The notes beneath the pieces are model-generated. The model was not told where the DNA came from. It did not search any database and saw only the letters and a list, made by a program, of their open reading frames with translations. The position numbers and the translations under genes are program-made. Below, one piece after another: positions 1-10,184 of a DNA stretch of 17,219 nt. This stretch comes from Rhodocollybia butyracea (lineage: Eukaryota > Basidiomycota > Agaricomycetes > Agaricales > Omphalotaceae). Numbering within the stretch: the first letter of the stretch is position 1; each line of letters opens with the position of its first letter. Location: positions 1 through 17,219 of the forward strand of contig JADNRY010001095.1 in NCBI GenBank assembly GCA_015501585.1, given 5' to 3'.

Positions 1-210
1 TCCCTCGATTCCCAGTGGACTGCCCTATCCCCCCTAGCGTGAAATTGACTATTGCACCTAATTCATCCGAATGCTAGTATTATGAATGAACGTAACGGAG
101 CTAAAGGACTAGCAAGAAACAGGAAAGGTCATGGAGTCATTTCTCGAAATTAACAAAATAAGCATTACCTGGGGTGCGAGGCGGCACTAGAACATTGCTT
201 TTCAACTATT
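1..210. other. 3' flank of the flavin monooxygenase gene
   Basis: Lies beyond the TGA at 211-213 of the leftward-reading monooxygenase. No gene or repeat was recognised; a gene truncated by the window edge cannot be excluded. Confidence 0.5.
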
Positions 211-2194
<1,984 letters not shown>

Positions 2195-2629
2195 GGCAAG
2201 TACAAAGTTGCGAAAGATGGCGCAGATTGGGGAGGTTTATTCTAAAGTGAATGATTTTATAATAGAACATCTATATAAGTTTGTTCGAGGGAGTTTCCAA
2301 CTCCAGTATGGTAAGGTTAGGTTTACTACCGGTTTGGAACCAAGTGCTCTTACGCCGATCGGAGAAGCTACCTACTGTGCCCACGCATACAACGTCTCGG
2401 GGCCAAGAAAACGGAAAGGCTTCTTTGAAGTTTGCGGACGCCCGGTGGAGTAAACAGAATAGAATCCTTAGCAGGCCAGAGCTTTGCTTATGAGTCAACA
2501 ACTGCCGAAGAATAAAAATACTTGGAAAAGCCTGGGGACAGTCAAGCTGAGCACGTCACGAGGGGAGTGATGACTTTGTTGTTCCTTTAGGGAACGGCGT
2601 CGGTTTCCGTTCCTTCGCTCTCTATATAT
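2195..2629. other. Intergenic region: monooxygenase promoter side and ABM gene 3' flank
   Basis: No protein was recognised in this 435-base gap. It must hold the promoter of the flavin monooxygenase, which starts at 2194 and reads leftward. An AT-rich stretch with a TATA-like ATATAG on the minus strand (about 2271-2278) lies roughly 80 bases before that ATG. A small inverted repeat, GTTCC-TTTAG-GGAAC, occurs at about 2580-2594. Short open frames on both strands look like noise. Confidence 0.5.
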
Positions 2630-3129
2630 TTACTGAATCCACTTTCCATCTCCGTTATACTGTACAATTCCATCATCAAGCTCAATGACACGATGCTTTG
2701 TTGCGTCTCGGTTAGTATATGTACCGGGAGGGTTAAAAAAAACACACCATATCCATGGGCTGATCTAACAAAGGTTTCACGTAGGGGTTAAAAGTCTTCC
2801 AGTACGGATTATTCAAGTGATATTCTTGGCTCTAAAGGGAATAGAATGTCAAACGAGGTACGTGAATTGCCACCTCGTTGCTCACACTCTCTTGCTCAAA
2901 TCTTTCTACCACCGTAAAGGAGCGAGGATCTTTGTGATCCTGAGATACAAACCAGTGGATGGTTTCCTTATCCTAAATAATCACAATTAATCATCAGTAG
3001 TAGTACGAAGGATTAGAATCGACTTGCCTTCCGATAGACAGAAGCGGCCTCGCACAGTTTAGCCTTTATTTTCTCAACAGATCCAGGCTCAGAATTTGCG
3101 TGAAGATGTACGACGATGGTGTAGACCAT
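2630..3129 (-). CDS. Small ABM-domain (antibiotic biosynthesis monooxygenase-like) protein
   Basis: A 112-residue alpha/beta ferredoxin-like-fold protein of the ABM family. Members are cofactor-light monooxygenases, or dimeric proteins of unknown role in oxidative metabolism. Exons: 3028-3129, 2886-2972, 2748-2831, 2630-2695; all junctions are phase 0. Visible features are a hydrophobic first strand (VYTIVVHLHA), a Lys/Glu helix, a central DKETIHWFVSQD strand, VVERFEQES, then YHLNNPYWKTF with the family's His and aromatic positions, and a closing PLLDQPMDM. Intron 1 (2973-3027) is GC-AG with donor GCAAGT; the others are GT-AG, and intron 3 (2696-2747) has a CTAAC branch site. It shares a 121-base divergent promoter region with the ITP pyrophosphatase gene and lies in tandem behind the flavin monooxygenase. 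No frame damage. Decayed 5' pieces of this gene recur near 6175 and 9490. Confidence 0.85.
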
Positions 3130-3250
3130 GGGAGAGAAGTGGGAATGAAAGCTGCATGTGCGCATGCAGAGCAACCCGGCGTGGCAGTGCAAATTGATAG
3201 GCGCTCAAGTGTACCTTTTCCTTTCATCGGAGTCAATTATCGATATCTGG
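3130..3250. promoter_or_regulatory. Divergent promoter region between ABM gene and ITP pyrophosphatase
   Basis: The two start codons, at 3129 on the minus strand and 3251 on the plus strand, face away from each other across 121 bases. Any core promoters of both genes must lie here or overlap the 5' exons. No clear TATA box was seen. This is inferred from gene layout. Confidence 0.5.
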
Positions 3251-4093
3251 ATGTCGAGCCTCAGTAAATGCTCTGGTTTCTTAATCTGGATCCAAATCCT
3301 CACTATCTTTCTAGTCTTTGTTACCGGGAACGCGAATAAGCTCGAAGAAGTCAAGGCTATTCTTTCTGCTGGTAATACACCAATCGATATTGACTCAAAG
3401 AGCCTTGATAGTATGTAGCAAACCGCAGAGCCGTGACGATCTAGTACGATGTAAATGTATTACAGTCGATGAAATTCAAGGATCCACTCAGGAAGTCTCT
3501 AAGGCAAAGTGTAAACGAGCAGCGGAGCTTGTACGTGCTCAATTATTCGTAGACTTTCTTCCTGATTTTATCCCCAGCTCAATGGCCCCTGCATAACCGA
3601 AGACACGGCGCTCTGTTTCGAAGCACTTGACGGGCTTCCCGGTCCATATATCAAGTATTTCCTCGAAAAACTTGGTCATGAGGGGCTCAATAACATGCTT
3701 GTGGGATTTAAAAACAAAAAAGCTTGGGCTCTGTGTACATTTGCGTATTGTGCTGGACCTGGTACAGATCTTCTTCGAATAGATTGCTGTTGATATTTAT
3801 CTATTACGCTTCCTGTTTAATTGCTTAGGTTCCGAGCCTATCCTCTTCGAAGGGCGTACAGATGGATCAATTGTCCCCGCTCGAGGGCTAGCAAAATTCG
3901 GGTGGGACCCAGTATTCGAGCCCACGGGAACGGGATTAACGTTCGTGAATTCTTCGTGTCTTACTCATATGTTTACTGTATTTCACGATTCACTGTTTAC
4001 AGATACGCGGAAATGCCTGCAGAACAGAAAAACAAGCTCTCGCATCGGTATAAAGCTCTTGAGAAGCTCAGGGTCTATGTTCAATCACTGTAA
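3251..4093 (+). CDS. HAM1: Inosine triphosphate pyrophosphatase (HAM1/ITPA family)
   Basis: Hydrolyses ITP, dITP and XTP to the monophosphates plus pyrophosphate, cleaning the cytosolic nucleotide pool. Exons: 3251-3263, 3315-3410, 3466-3530, 3578-3761, 3829-3940, 4003-4093; introns of 47-67 nt are all GT-AG. The joined frame gives 186 residues, the usual eukaryotic length. Family motifs are in order: [12 protein letters not shown] (residues 6-17), [29 protein letters not shown] (64-82, with the catalytic-region Glu-Asp), [19 protein letters not shown] (143-151), TYAEMP and [10 protein letters not shown] (170-179). The first exon is only 13 nt (M-S-S-L plus one base); a longer unspliced start would add a hydrophobic stretch the family lacks. 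No frame errors. Convergent with the membrane-protein gene copy A. Confidence 0.96.
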
Positions 4094-4314
4094 TCGTAAC
4101 TACCGAATATCCTCCTGCAAAGACTTGGTGCATGTCGTCTATTTAAGCTGAAATTTCTGAAGCTAAACAATTGTGGAAGGAAGAAAACCGACCAAAGGAG
4201 AAATTTGCACGAATTCGTTCCTACTTGCAGTCATACTCGCTGATCATTGGTACCGATTTTCGTCTTGTGAACTCATTCGACGTAGGAATATCGTACACAG
4301 AAATCTCGGTTTGT
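4094..4314. other. ITPase/membrane-gene convergent spacer, partly repeated downstream
   Basis: Spacer between two convergent genes. Bases from about 4150 onward, including ACCGACCAAAGGAGAAAT and GTATATCGTACACAGAAAT-like words, recur near 7325-7540 and, more weakly, near 10130-10180. The tandemly repeated segment therefore reaches back at least to the 3' flank of the ITP pyrophosphatase gene. No gene seen. Confidence 0.6.
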
Positions 4315-5478
4315 TTATTTTCCTGGTACCGAAGCAAAACCCAACGGCGTGATATTACAATTTTGTTCGCGTTGATAGGCCAAAGACATTTCGTGCTCGA
4401 GTATCCGACCTAGCCTTACTTCGCGAAAAACATGCCCAGTGGTGACGCTAAGTAAAGCGAGATGCATTGTAGCAAGCAGGAGACGTTTCGGTGGTGGAAG
4501 CGAAGTATCCAATAAGAGGGAAAGCGTGAGGATGCCCGCTGTTAACGATATGCTATTAGGGGAGATGTTATGTACATTGATAATGGGTCGTGTTTCCTGA
4601 AATCACTTACAGGTAATATAACTGTCCCTCTCTTAGTATTACTTTGGATAGTGATGGAAGGTTCTTTCCCCACAGAGTAGCGATCTTTTTCCAAAACTTA
4701 CCCTGCACCTCCTCGCAAGGCTTGCTTGGATCTGATAGATTCCATGTCAGACTAGCGTTGAAATCTACCGACATCTGAGATATTCTGTATGAGATTGCCG
4801 CGAAGATACAGCTATCATGGATCAAGATCGACGTGACCGGGATATAGAAGGTATAAATTGTCCAATCCGGGTTGCACATGCCCGAAGAAGCACCAACGAG
4901 TACAAGTGAACAACCCCCTGCTGCAAGAAGCCAGAGGAATGCGAAAAAATCCTATCGCGCATTTGTTGCCGGAGAATATCGCTTTGACTCGTAGAAAAAA
5001 TTGAAGAAGGGTAACCACCACAGCGATGTAGCCTAATACTGAAACCGGCATTCCCCTGGTCACCGTGCATTGCCCATCCAAATCTTCAGCTATAAATGTA
5101 ATGGTGAGTCAGTGTAACCAGTCGGTAGGATTTGAGCTAGTACTCACCGAAATGCTGCAAGATAAAAATATACCAGAAAAGTATACCTTGGGTAGAAGAA
5201 CTTGGTTAGTTAAGGCTGCATTCCGAAGTCGTGCTAGCCGGTTTACCTGGATACAAAATAGGCAATAGTTGGTGGGCGAAATCTTCTCGGAAGAGACAAT
5301 AATTCAACATCGTCTGAAAAATGGATCAGGATGTCCCACACCAGGACCTAGTACTGTTTTAGTCTTCAACACATTTGTAGCACAGATATAGCGTTTGTAC
5401 CGAGGAAGCACTGACAATGCCATATTGAGACCATATCTCGGCATTAAGGAGATCCAGCTCCTGTGAGACAAAAGACAT
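4315..5478 (-). CDS. Multi-pass membrane protein, tandem copy A (one-base frame error)
   Basis: Fungal integral membrane protein of unknown function. The layout resembles basidiomycete seven-helix proteins of the DUF6533 type, but that link is tentative. Exons: 5401-5478, 5247-5313, 5148-5186, 4611-5089, 4315-4552. Removing one A from the run at 4944-4949 puts all exons in phase and gives 299 residues. Hydrophobic segments occur at about residues 49-61, 77-100, 105-128 and 139-162, with two more in the last exon (LISLTAGILTLSLLLD and LLLATMHLALLSVTTG). The Tyr/Leu-rich REGQLYYL just before the last intron resembles a motif in the fungal family. Copies B and C have 1 nt less or a different base here, so the A run is an insertion in A. 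It is the best-preserved of the three copies and is convergent with ITP pyrophosphatase. Confidence 0.75.
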
Positions 5479-5550
5479 TGAGACCTTGACTGGGGGACGA
5501 TGTTCTGAAGTATCGTTAAGTGGGGCATGTATTATCTACCCATGACCAGG

Positions 5551-5557
5551 ATTTATA
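5551..5557 (-). promoter_or_regulatory. TATA-like box of membrane-gene copy A
   Basis: TATAAAT on the minus strand lies about 75 bases before the copy A start codon. The surrounding word GATATAAA is kept at the matching place in copies B and C, which supports a core promoter role. Confidence 0.5.
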
Positions 5558-5985
5558 TCAGACCGCACTGCTAAGTGGAACTTCCTTCACACCGTCATCA
5601 GTCATGATTCTGTCCAAAGTCTTTAAGAATAGCACAAGTAAAAAATACTCCCACGAATACTCCCCACAAATTCCGGGAAACCTTGTGATCCGGGAACGCA
5701 CAACTTCGACGTAAGGGCTTTGTCTGCCATGATGGTTGCTGATCGTAAGTCAGTAATTTCGACTCGGAGATGCCGCCATACGCCTCGGGTACAGTACCAG
5801 TGCCACGGATGATCCTACTTTTTGGACACGGCTATTGATTATCTGCGCTTGACCTTTGCATCACATCTCTTGTATCCCCCTGCAACAATTTTGGTCTGTC
5901 AAGGCTGACGTTACTAGCAGGAGTCTGATGTCTCGGGATAAGTAAGGCGCCTATGGGAAGCACTGAAAATACAACCATCGATGAA
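5558..5985. other. Repeated upstream region of membrane-gene copy A
   Basis: No gene seen. The stretch is shared with units 2 and 3: a CATGATTCTGTCCAAAGT-like block near 5603, ACAACTTCGACGTAAGGGC near 5700, and CGGCTATTGATTATCTGCG near 5829. Short plus-strand open frames beginning MILSK arise from this conserved block in all copies, but diverge in frame after about a dozen codons. It is probably promoter and upstream sequence plus 3' flank of the adjoining hexosaminidase scrap. Confidence 0.5.
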
Positions 5986-5989
5986 ACTT

Positions 5990-6080
5990 CGACTTTCCGG
6001 TATGCAGCATGATCGCATTGATTCCTCTCTACTATCCATCATGAAGCTTTGAAGCCTTGGGAGCGCCATTGCTAATGCAT
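5990..6080 (-). pseudogene. Decayed 3' end of the GH20 hexosaminidase gene (unit 1)
   Basis: The minus strand matches, with gaps, the last exon of the hexosaminidase gene that lies intact in position at 11879-12010. GGCGCTCCCAAGGCT (the ALPR codons) is followed by words of the L-H-D-V-R-Y-R region and GATCATGCTGCATACC. The rest of the gene is absent, so this is a truncated duplicate that cannot make an enzyme. It marks one edge of the duplicated segment. Confidence 0.65.
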
Positions 6081-6174
6081 CGTGGCTTTGAACTTTGAAG
6101 GGGATAAAATATCAACCAACGTGACGCCTCTCAGCCTCTTGTTCATCCTTGCTCTCACCGTACCAAATTACAAG

Positions 6175-6265
6175 GTAATCATCAGTGTACGAAGAACCAG
6201 AATCTAGAAGTGGCTTCAAGCAGTTCATAGGCTCAGAGTTTGCGTGTAGACTTACGATGATACAA
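6175..6265 (-). pseudogene. Decayed 5' piece of the ABM monooxygenase gene (unit 1/2 junction)
   Basis: The plus strand shows ATCATCAGT..ACGAAG, then GAAGTGGCTTC, then GGCTCAGAGTTTGCGTG and TTACGATGAT. These follow the order of intron 1 and exon 1 of the intact ABM gene (2985-3120). About 25-30 bases of exon 1 are missing and the start codon is lost. It lies next to the hexosaminidase scrap, an order not found in the outer, intact genes, so it is a duplication junction. Confidence 0.65.
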
Positions 6266-6359
6266 GTTTCTTGTTTATCTCGTGAACTCTGGATTGCGAC
6301 TACGATGATGGAGGGAAACCCGAAACCGGGAGCAGAGAAAATCTCACGTTCTCGGCTGC

Positions 6360-6377
6360 AAAAAAAAAAAAAAAAAA
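6360..6377. repeat. A18 homopolymer tract
   Basis: Eighteen consecutive A residues sit between CTCGGCTGC and GAGAACTCG. The matching place in unit 3 (about 9700-9715) has mixed sequence. It may be a slippage tract or the tail of an inserted retrocopy; no gene body was recognised beside it. Confidence 0.8.
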
Positions 6378-6419
6378 GAGAACTCGATTTCGTTCGACAC
6401 TTGTTTTCATCTATATCCT

Positions 6420-7255
6420 AGAAGGACTAAGGCTACAAACCCCCGATGAACCAGACTGTAGGTAAAACCTAAGCAAATGTAAGTCCGCAGAACAGAAGCG
6501 CAAGTATACTACAGGATACAATACTTACATCATGTAAGTAGGGATGACGTGGGCGGTCTATCACAGAACGTAGAATATGCGAATAGAAGAAGGGAGGCAC
6601 AGTCCCAAATAATGAATGATAGTAGTGCTGCGAGCGCTGTAAATCAGGTTTTCAACGTGGTAGAGAGCAGAATTCCAGGGTTGGAGAGGCCAGCAATGCC
6701 GAAATCTGAGTATTGGGTTTACGTGGTCGAAAGGAAGGGCGAATGGAGAAATCCGGGGGGTCCAAGCATCTGAAACGATCTTCATAGCATGGTTGCCTTT
6801 AGCGTAGAGCCTCATAATGATACCGGCGAGCAGATGCATCTCTGTTGTTGAATGTGGAGTTGCGCGGACTGGACATGGTAGAATAGGCCGAGGGCTATTG
6901 CAAGCTCGCCTCATTTGCGTTCCAGCCTAAGACGTGCACAGGCTGCGTTGGAAAACAGCGGAAGCGGTCGAAATCCCCAAGAACGGGTTTTTACGAGCTC
7001 GGTAGATGATGATGCATTGATGAAGAGTATAGGCCCATTGAGTTGCGGAGAAAATTTGAACATGTTTGTTGTTTTGGGATCGGGAGAGTTGTTGAGCGCT
7101 TGAGCTCTTGGCTGGAAACCTCGTCAGAGGAATTGACGGTGCTGGGCTATGTTCTGACGAATTTTTCGAATGACCGGCAACCCCACAACGACCTACAACG
7201 ACACCAAAATGAGTGTCACGGAATGATGGTGTCGAACTCAATTCTCGGGCCGATA
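6420..7255. other. Block present only in unit 2; no recognised gene
   Basis: Units 2 and 3 align on both sides (about 6340-6420 with 9690-9765, and 7262-7300 with 9868-9900), but unit 2 carries roughly 750 more bases between them. Open frames up to 140 codons exist on both strands (for example 6561-6914 and 6927-7349, minus) but match nothing I know and look like chance. An 8-bp inverted repeat, TACTTACA-TCA-TGTAAGTA, lies at 6522-6540. No terminal repeats, target-site duplication or transposase were seen. The block is an insertion in unit 2 or a loss from unit 3. Confidence 0.4.
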
Positions 7256-7577
7256 ACTGTTGAGTTCTCTTCGTTGGTTGAGCCCACGGTACTTGGGCTG
7301 AAATTTCTGGAATTTCTGAAGCTAAACCGACCAAAGGAGAAATATCCATGAATTCGTTCTTACTTCCAGGACTTTCATCTTGTGAACTAATTCGACGTAG
7401 ATGGTATATATCCTACACAAAAAATTGCATCCGTTTCTCTTCCCTCCAACATGGTGCCTCTCTTGACTGATGATTTTTTTCTCCTGTCCAAAGCAAACTA
7501 ATTCGACGTATGTATATCGTACACAGAAATCCTGGCTTGTTTATTTTCCTGGTACTAAATCAAAACCCAGCGTAATA

Positions 7578-8688
7578 CTACAATTTTGTTCGCATTGATG
7601 CCGAAGGCATTTCAGGCTCTAGTATCCGACCTAGCCTTACTTCGCGAAAAACATGCCCAGTGGTGACGCTAAGCAAAGCGAGGTGCATTGTAGCAAGCAG
7701 GAGACGTTTCGGTGCCACCGGGAGCGAAGTATCCAGTATGAGGGAAAGCGTGAGGATACTCGCTGTTAACGATATGCTATCAGGGGACTCATGTTAAGTA
7801 TAATAGGTGTTTCCTGAAATCACTTACAGGTAATATAACTGTCCCTCTCTTAGTATTGCTTTGGATAGTGATGGAAGGTTCTTTCCCCACAGAGTAGCGA
7901 TCTTTTTCCAAAGTTTACTCTGCTCCTCTTCGCAAGGCTTACTTGAATCTGATAGATTCAACGTCGAACTGGCGCTGAAATCTACCGACAATATCCTGTA
8001 TGAGATTGCCGCGAAGATACAGCTATCATGGATCAAGATCGACGTGACTGGGATGTAGAAGGAATAAATTGTATAACCGGGGTTGCACGTCCCGAAGAAA
8101 CGCCAATGAGTACGAATGAACAACCCCCTGCTGCAAGAAGCCAGAGGAATGCGAAAAATCCTATCGCGCATTGGTTGCCGGAGAATATCGCTTTGACTCG
8201 TAGAAAAAATTGAAGAAGGGTAATCACCAGAGCGACGTAGCCTAATACTGTGACTGCCATTCCTGTGGGAGTCATCGCGCATTGCCCATTCAAATTTTCA
8301 TCTATGAATGTAATACCGTTGATTCAGTGTAACCAGTCTGTAGGATTTGAGCTGCTTACCGAAATACTGCGAGATAAAATATACTAGAAAAGTATATCTT
8401 GGGTAGAGGAACTTGATTAGTTAAGGCTATATTTCGGAGTAGCAGTGGCTGGTTTACCTGGATACAAAATAGGCAATAGTCGGTGGACGAAATCTTCCCG
8501 GAAGAAACAATAATTCAACATCGTCTGAAAAATGGATCAAGATGTCCCACACCAGGACCTAGCTCTGTTTTAGCCTTCAACACATTCATAGCACAGTATA
8601 GCGTTTGTACCGAGGAAGCACTGAGAATTCCATATTGAGACCATATTTCGGCATTAAGGAGATCCAGCTCCTGCGAGACAAAAGACAT
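7578..8688 (-). pseudogene. Multi-pass membrane protein, tandem copy B (frame error, altered splice site)
   Basis: Same family and exon plan as copy A: exons 8611-8688, 8458-8524, 8360-8383, 7828-8301, 7578-7776. One base is missing near 8089-8093 relative to copy A. Restoring it gives 280 residues with all exons in phase. In exon 3 a TGG codon of copy A is TAG, and a run of five T has become four. Both are neutralised if the new TAG serves as splice acceptor, which shortens exon 3 to 24 nt and keeps phase. Hydrophobic segments match copy A (MAVTVLGYVALVITLLQFF, CAIGFFAFLWLLAAGGCSF, YSFYIPVTSILIHDSC). It is either a working gene with one consensus error or an early pseudogene. Function is unknown. 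Confidence 0.65.
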
Positions 8689-8742
8689 TGGAACCTTGAA
8701 ATGACAGAAGTGTGGGGTATGCATTACCTACGCATGGCAGGG

Positions 8743-8748
8743 TTTATA
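8743..8748 (-). promoter_or_regulatory. TATA-like box of membrane-gene copy B
   Basis: TATAAA on the minus strand lies about 55 bases upstream of the copy B start, in the same GATATAAA word as in copies A and C. Confidence 0.5.
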
Positions 8749-8749
8749 T

Positions 8750-9235
8750 CAGACCGCATCGCTAAGAGTTCCTGATCAACCTTCCTTCACATCATCATCA
8801 GTTATGATTCTATCCAAAGTTGTTAAGAGCAGCGCTAGTAAAATACTCCCCATATGCCAGTGTTATGAGAAACATTGTAATAGAATGTACAACTTCGACG
8901 TAAGGGCTTTGTCTGCCACGATGGTTGCTGATCGCAAGTCAGTCAGTAATTTCCACTCGGAGATGCCGCACCTAAGTATGCATCAAGCCTGAGGTCTCAC
9001 AAATACCATACGCTCGGTACAGTACCAGTGTGGATGATCCTACTTTTTTGGACACGGCTATCGATTATTTGTGTTTGACCCTTGCATCACATCTCTTGTA
9101 TCTCCCTACCGTTCCAGATCGCATCCGCAGCAATTTTGTTCTGTAGAATGAATTTAAAGCAGGCGGAAACTTATCGTCTGATGTTTCGGGAGTCGGATAA
9201 GTAAGGCGCCTTATGGAAGCACTGAAACTACATCG
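8750..9235. other. Repeated upstream region of membrane-gene copy B
   Basis: No gene seen. The content parallels 5558-5985: the ATGATTCTATCCAAAGT block near 8804, ACAACTTCGACGTAAGGGC near 8890, the TTTTGGACACGGCTAT block near 9044, and a TAAGTAAGGCGCC block near 9198. The small plus-strand open frame at 8804-8992 is a by-product of the conserved block. Confidence 0.5.
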
Positions 9236-9249
9236 ATGAAACTTCCTAC

Positions 9250-9375
9250 AATGATTATGGACTTTCCGGTATGTAGCATGATCGCATTGACTCCTCTCTT
9301 GATTCCCCTCTATTATCCGATACATCACATCATGAAGCCTTGAATCGTAAATCCTTGGAGCGCCATCACCAATGT
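9250..9375 (-). pseudogene. Decayed 3' end of the GH20 hexosaminidase gene (unit 2)
   Basis: On the minus strand the frame around 9290-9370 reads GAPRIYDSRLHDVMYRIIEG. This is recognisable as the A-L-P-R-L-H-D-V-R-Y-R-M-V-Q-R-G end of the full gene with insertions. Upstream exons are absent. It is longer and better kept than the unit 1 scrap and lies at the matching place in the repeat. Confidence 0.7.
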
Positions 9376-9489
9376 GGCTACGATGGATGATAATCATGGC
9401 TTGGAACTTTGAAGGCATAAAAGATCAACCGACATGATGCCTTTCAGCCTCTTGTTCATTCGTACTCTCACCGTACCAGATTGTAATTA

Positions 9490-9605
9490 TCAGTGGTAGT
9501 ACGAAGAACGAAGAACCTGAATCCAGAAGTGGCTTCAAGCAGTTCAGCCTGGATCTTCAATCTTAGCATAGACTCAGAGTTTGCATGTCGACTTACGATG
9601 ATCCA
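9490..9605 (-). pseudogene. Decayed 5' piece of the ABM monooxygenase gene (unit 2/3 junction)
   Basis: The order of words matches intron 1 and exon 1 of the intact ABM gene: TCAGTGGTAGTACGAAG, GAAGTGGCTTC, CAGTTCAGCCT, ACTCAGAGTTTGCATGT, TTACGATGAT. It keeps the internal stretch deleted from the unit 1 scrap, so the two decayed independently after duplication. There is no open frame or start codon. Confidence 0.65.
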
Positions 9606-9739
9606 TACGAACTAGTTTCGCATCTCGTGAATTTTGGCTTGCTAAACTACGATGATGGAGGGAAACGCAAAACAGACACTCTACTCCCACGTTCTCGGCC
9701 CGCTGTAATTCAAGGGGAGAGATTGTTGCTTTCAATTTC

Positions 9740-10135
9740 GTTCAACACTCGTGTTTGCTAGTCCTGTTGAAAGATCGCGTACATCTCAGCTTGCCGCTCG
9801 AACTCAACCGGGAAATACGAATCCATTGCCGGGTTCCGAAGCACCGGCAACTTCAGATAACGTTTCCAGTAGTTCTCTCGTTGGTTGAGCCAGGGTACTT
9901 GAGTCTGAGAGTATACGCCCAGTACTACTTCGATGTTCATTCTGTCAGTGTTCCATCTATGACTCGCTGGTCGTTGAGGACAATCTTTTTATCCTCCCAT
10001 CCTGGAGTGAACTAGTAGGCATATTGTACACAGAATCGCATCCGTTACTTATTCTCCAGTCGGAGTCCAGCTATGATGCTGGTCTTTGAAAATGATCTTC
10101 TTCTCCTTGCTCAAGTGAGCTACTAGTTGAACGTA
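9740..10135 (-). pseudogene. Unrecognised eroded coding-like fragment
   Basis: The minus strand has protein-like but broken frames. One of 60 codons (9758-9940) is rich in Trp, Tyr, Arg and Pro (PWLNQRENYWKRYLKL, MDSYFPVEFERQAEMYAIF). Just upstream in another frame is WEDKKIVLNDQRVIDGTLTE, preceded by a possible CAG splice acceptor, and further up KEKKIIFKDQHHSW. Unit 2 keeps a worn match to the last piece near 7440-7490 (GQEKKII..HH) and to the PW region near 7262-7290. I do not recognise the family. It may be a lost gene that was once in the duplicated unit, or chance. Confidence 0.3.
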
Positions 10136-10184
10136 TATCGTACACAGAACTCTTGTCGTTTGGTTTCCTGTGCCGAAGCAAAAC

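Larger units (their letters stand above)
4150..6420. repeat. Tandem repeat unit 1 (membrane gene A plus gene scraps)
   Basis: First of three diverged tandem units in the same orientation, containing membrane-protein copy A, its upstream region, a hexosaminidase 3' scrap and an ABM 5' scrap. Start-codon spacing between successive membrane-gene copies is 3210 bases (A to B) and 2609 bases (B to C). Edges were placed by eye from shared words and are approximate. The intact ABM and ITPase genes lie immediately to the left, where the unit seems to have originated. Confidence 0.75.
7255..9745. repeat. Tandem repeat unit 2 (membrane gene B plus gene scraps)
   Basis: Second unit, same order as unit 1: spacer shared with the ITPase 3' flank, membrane-protein copy B, upstream block, hexosaminidase 3' scrap, ABM 5' scrap. 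Copy B is closer to copy A than to copy C in the large fourth exon, judged by eye. The spacer contains a second diverged copy of the AACTAATTCGACGTA word (7386 and 7497), a small internal duplication partly shared with unit 3. Edges are approximate. Confidence 0.75.

Noticed and set aside
2832..2885. A 30-nt intron in the ABM gene starting at GTACCT
   Set aside because: A 54-nt intron with a stronger GTGAGC donor uses the same acceptor and gives better agreement with the family (FEQES joined to SQEYHL).
7824..8282. 152-codon minus-strand frame read as one protein
   Set aside because: Its first half is the wrong frame of the transmembrane region (basic, no helices). Only its second half is the real membrane protein; the join is a one-base frame error in copy B.
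8804..8992. Plus-strand open frames starting MILSKV(V/F)KSSASK in all three units (5603, 8804, 11422)
   Set aside because: They lie in the shared upstream block of the membrane genes and lose frame and similarity after about a dozen codons. Conservation comes from DNA duplication, not protein selection.
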